DNA of 16,723 nucleotides, taken from positions 1 through 16,723 of the forward strand of contig JAPLNJ010000700.1 of NCBI GenBank assembly GCA_026692885.1, written 5' to 3'. The DNA itself is not shown here. The DNA is from Planctomycetota bacterium (GTDB taxonomy: Bacteria > Planctomycetota > Planctomycetia > Pirellulales > Pirellulaceae). Below: more notes on the stretch, generated by a model. The model saw only the letters and a program-made list of their open reading frames with translations. It made no database searches and was not told the DNA's origin. How positions within the stretch are numbered: the stretch's first letter is position 1.

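Overview
The window is almost entirely one gene. The + strand frame that begins at base 2 (codons at 2, 5, 8 and so on) has no stop codon from 2 to 16723, which is 5,574 codons. It has neither a true start nor a true stop here, so this is an internal piece of a giant secreted or surface protein. I read the frame line by line and found no frameshift. There is no intergenic DNA, promoter, ribosome binding site, terminator, tRNA, rRNA, CRISPR array or insertion sequence.

Organism: GC-rich DNA (by eye), a huge mosaic of Pmp-like parallel beta-helix repeats opened by an S-L-R-E-A-I leader, bacterial Ig-like domains, many CARDB domains and a PPC-like domain all suggest a planctomycete-type bacterium (Planctomycetota). 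Cyanobacteria and some other bacteria carry similar proteins. This is inference from architecture; there is no marker gene except a small coaBC piece. Both ends look like contig ends: the left lies inside a near-identical tandem repeat, the right at an apparent chimeric join.

Layout of the protein: (1) 2-5647, three beta-helix modules with about 24, 16 and 11 G-G-G-I coils. Each ends in a cap with an S-P-A-I and D-x-G-A-[FY]-E signature, and modules 2 and 3 begin with an S-L-R-E-A-I leader. (2) 5663-7420, Ig-like domains around a jelly-roll-like domain ending in S-W-A-I-D-N-V. (3) 7424-14070, thirteen CARDB-type domains, about 125-130 residues each when undecorated. The fifth is split by a complete WD40-like beta-propeller (about 9161-10111). 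(4) 14080-14695, a PPC-like and an IPT-like domain. (5) 14702-16558, a poorly assigned region with a helix-rich stretch, a beta domain common in giant bacterial adhesin-like proteins, and the first strand of another Ig/FN3-type domain.

Right edge: at 16553-16558 (GACGAC) the giant protein stops looking like itself, and the minus strand from 16723 back to the same six bases encodes a piece of CoaB, the phosphopantothenoylcysteine synthetase half of CoaBC. This reads best as an inverted join at six bases of microhomology: an amplification or assembly chimera, or less likely a real rearrangement.

Function: a long extracellular stalk of beta-helix, Ig and CARDB units suited to adhesion, surface-layer or matrix roles. 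No catalytic domain was recognised. The most notable points are the propeller nested in a CARDB domain and the concentration of differences between near-identical beta-helix repeats in short exposed loops.
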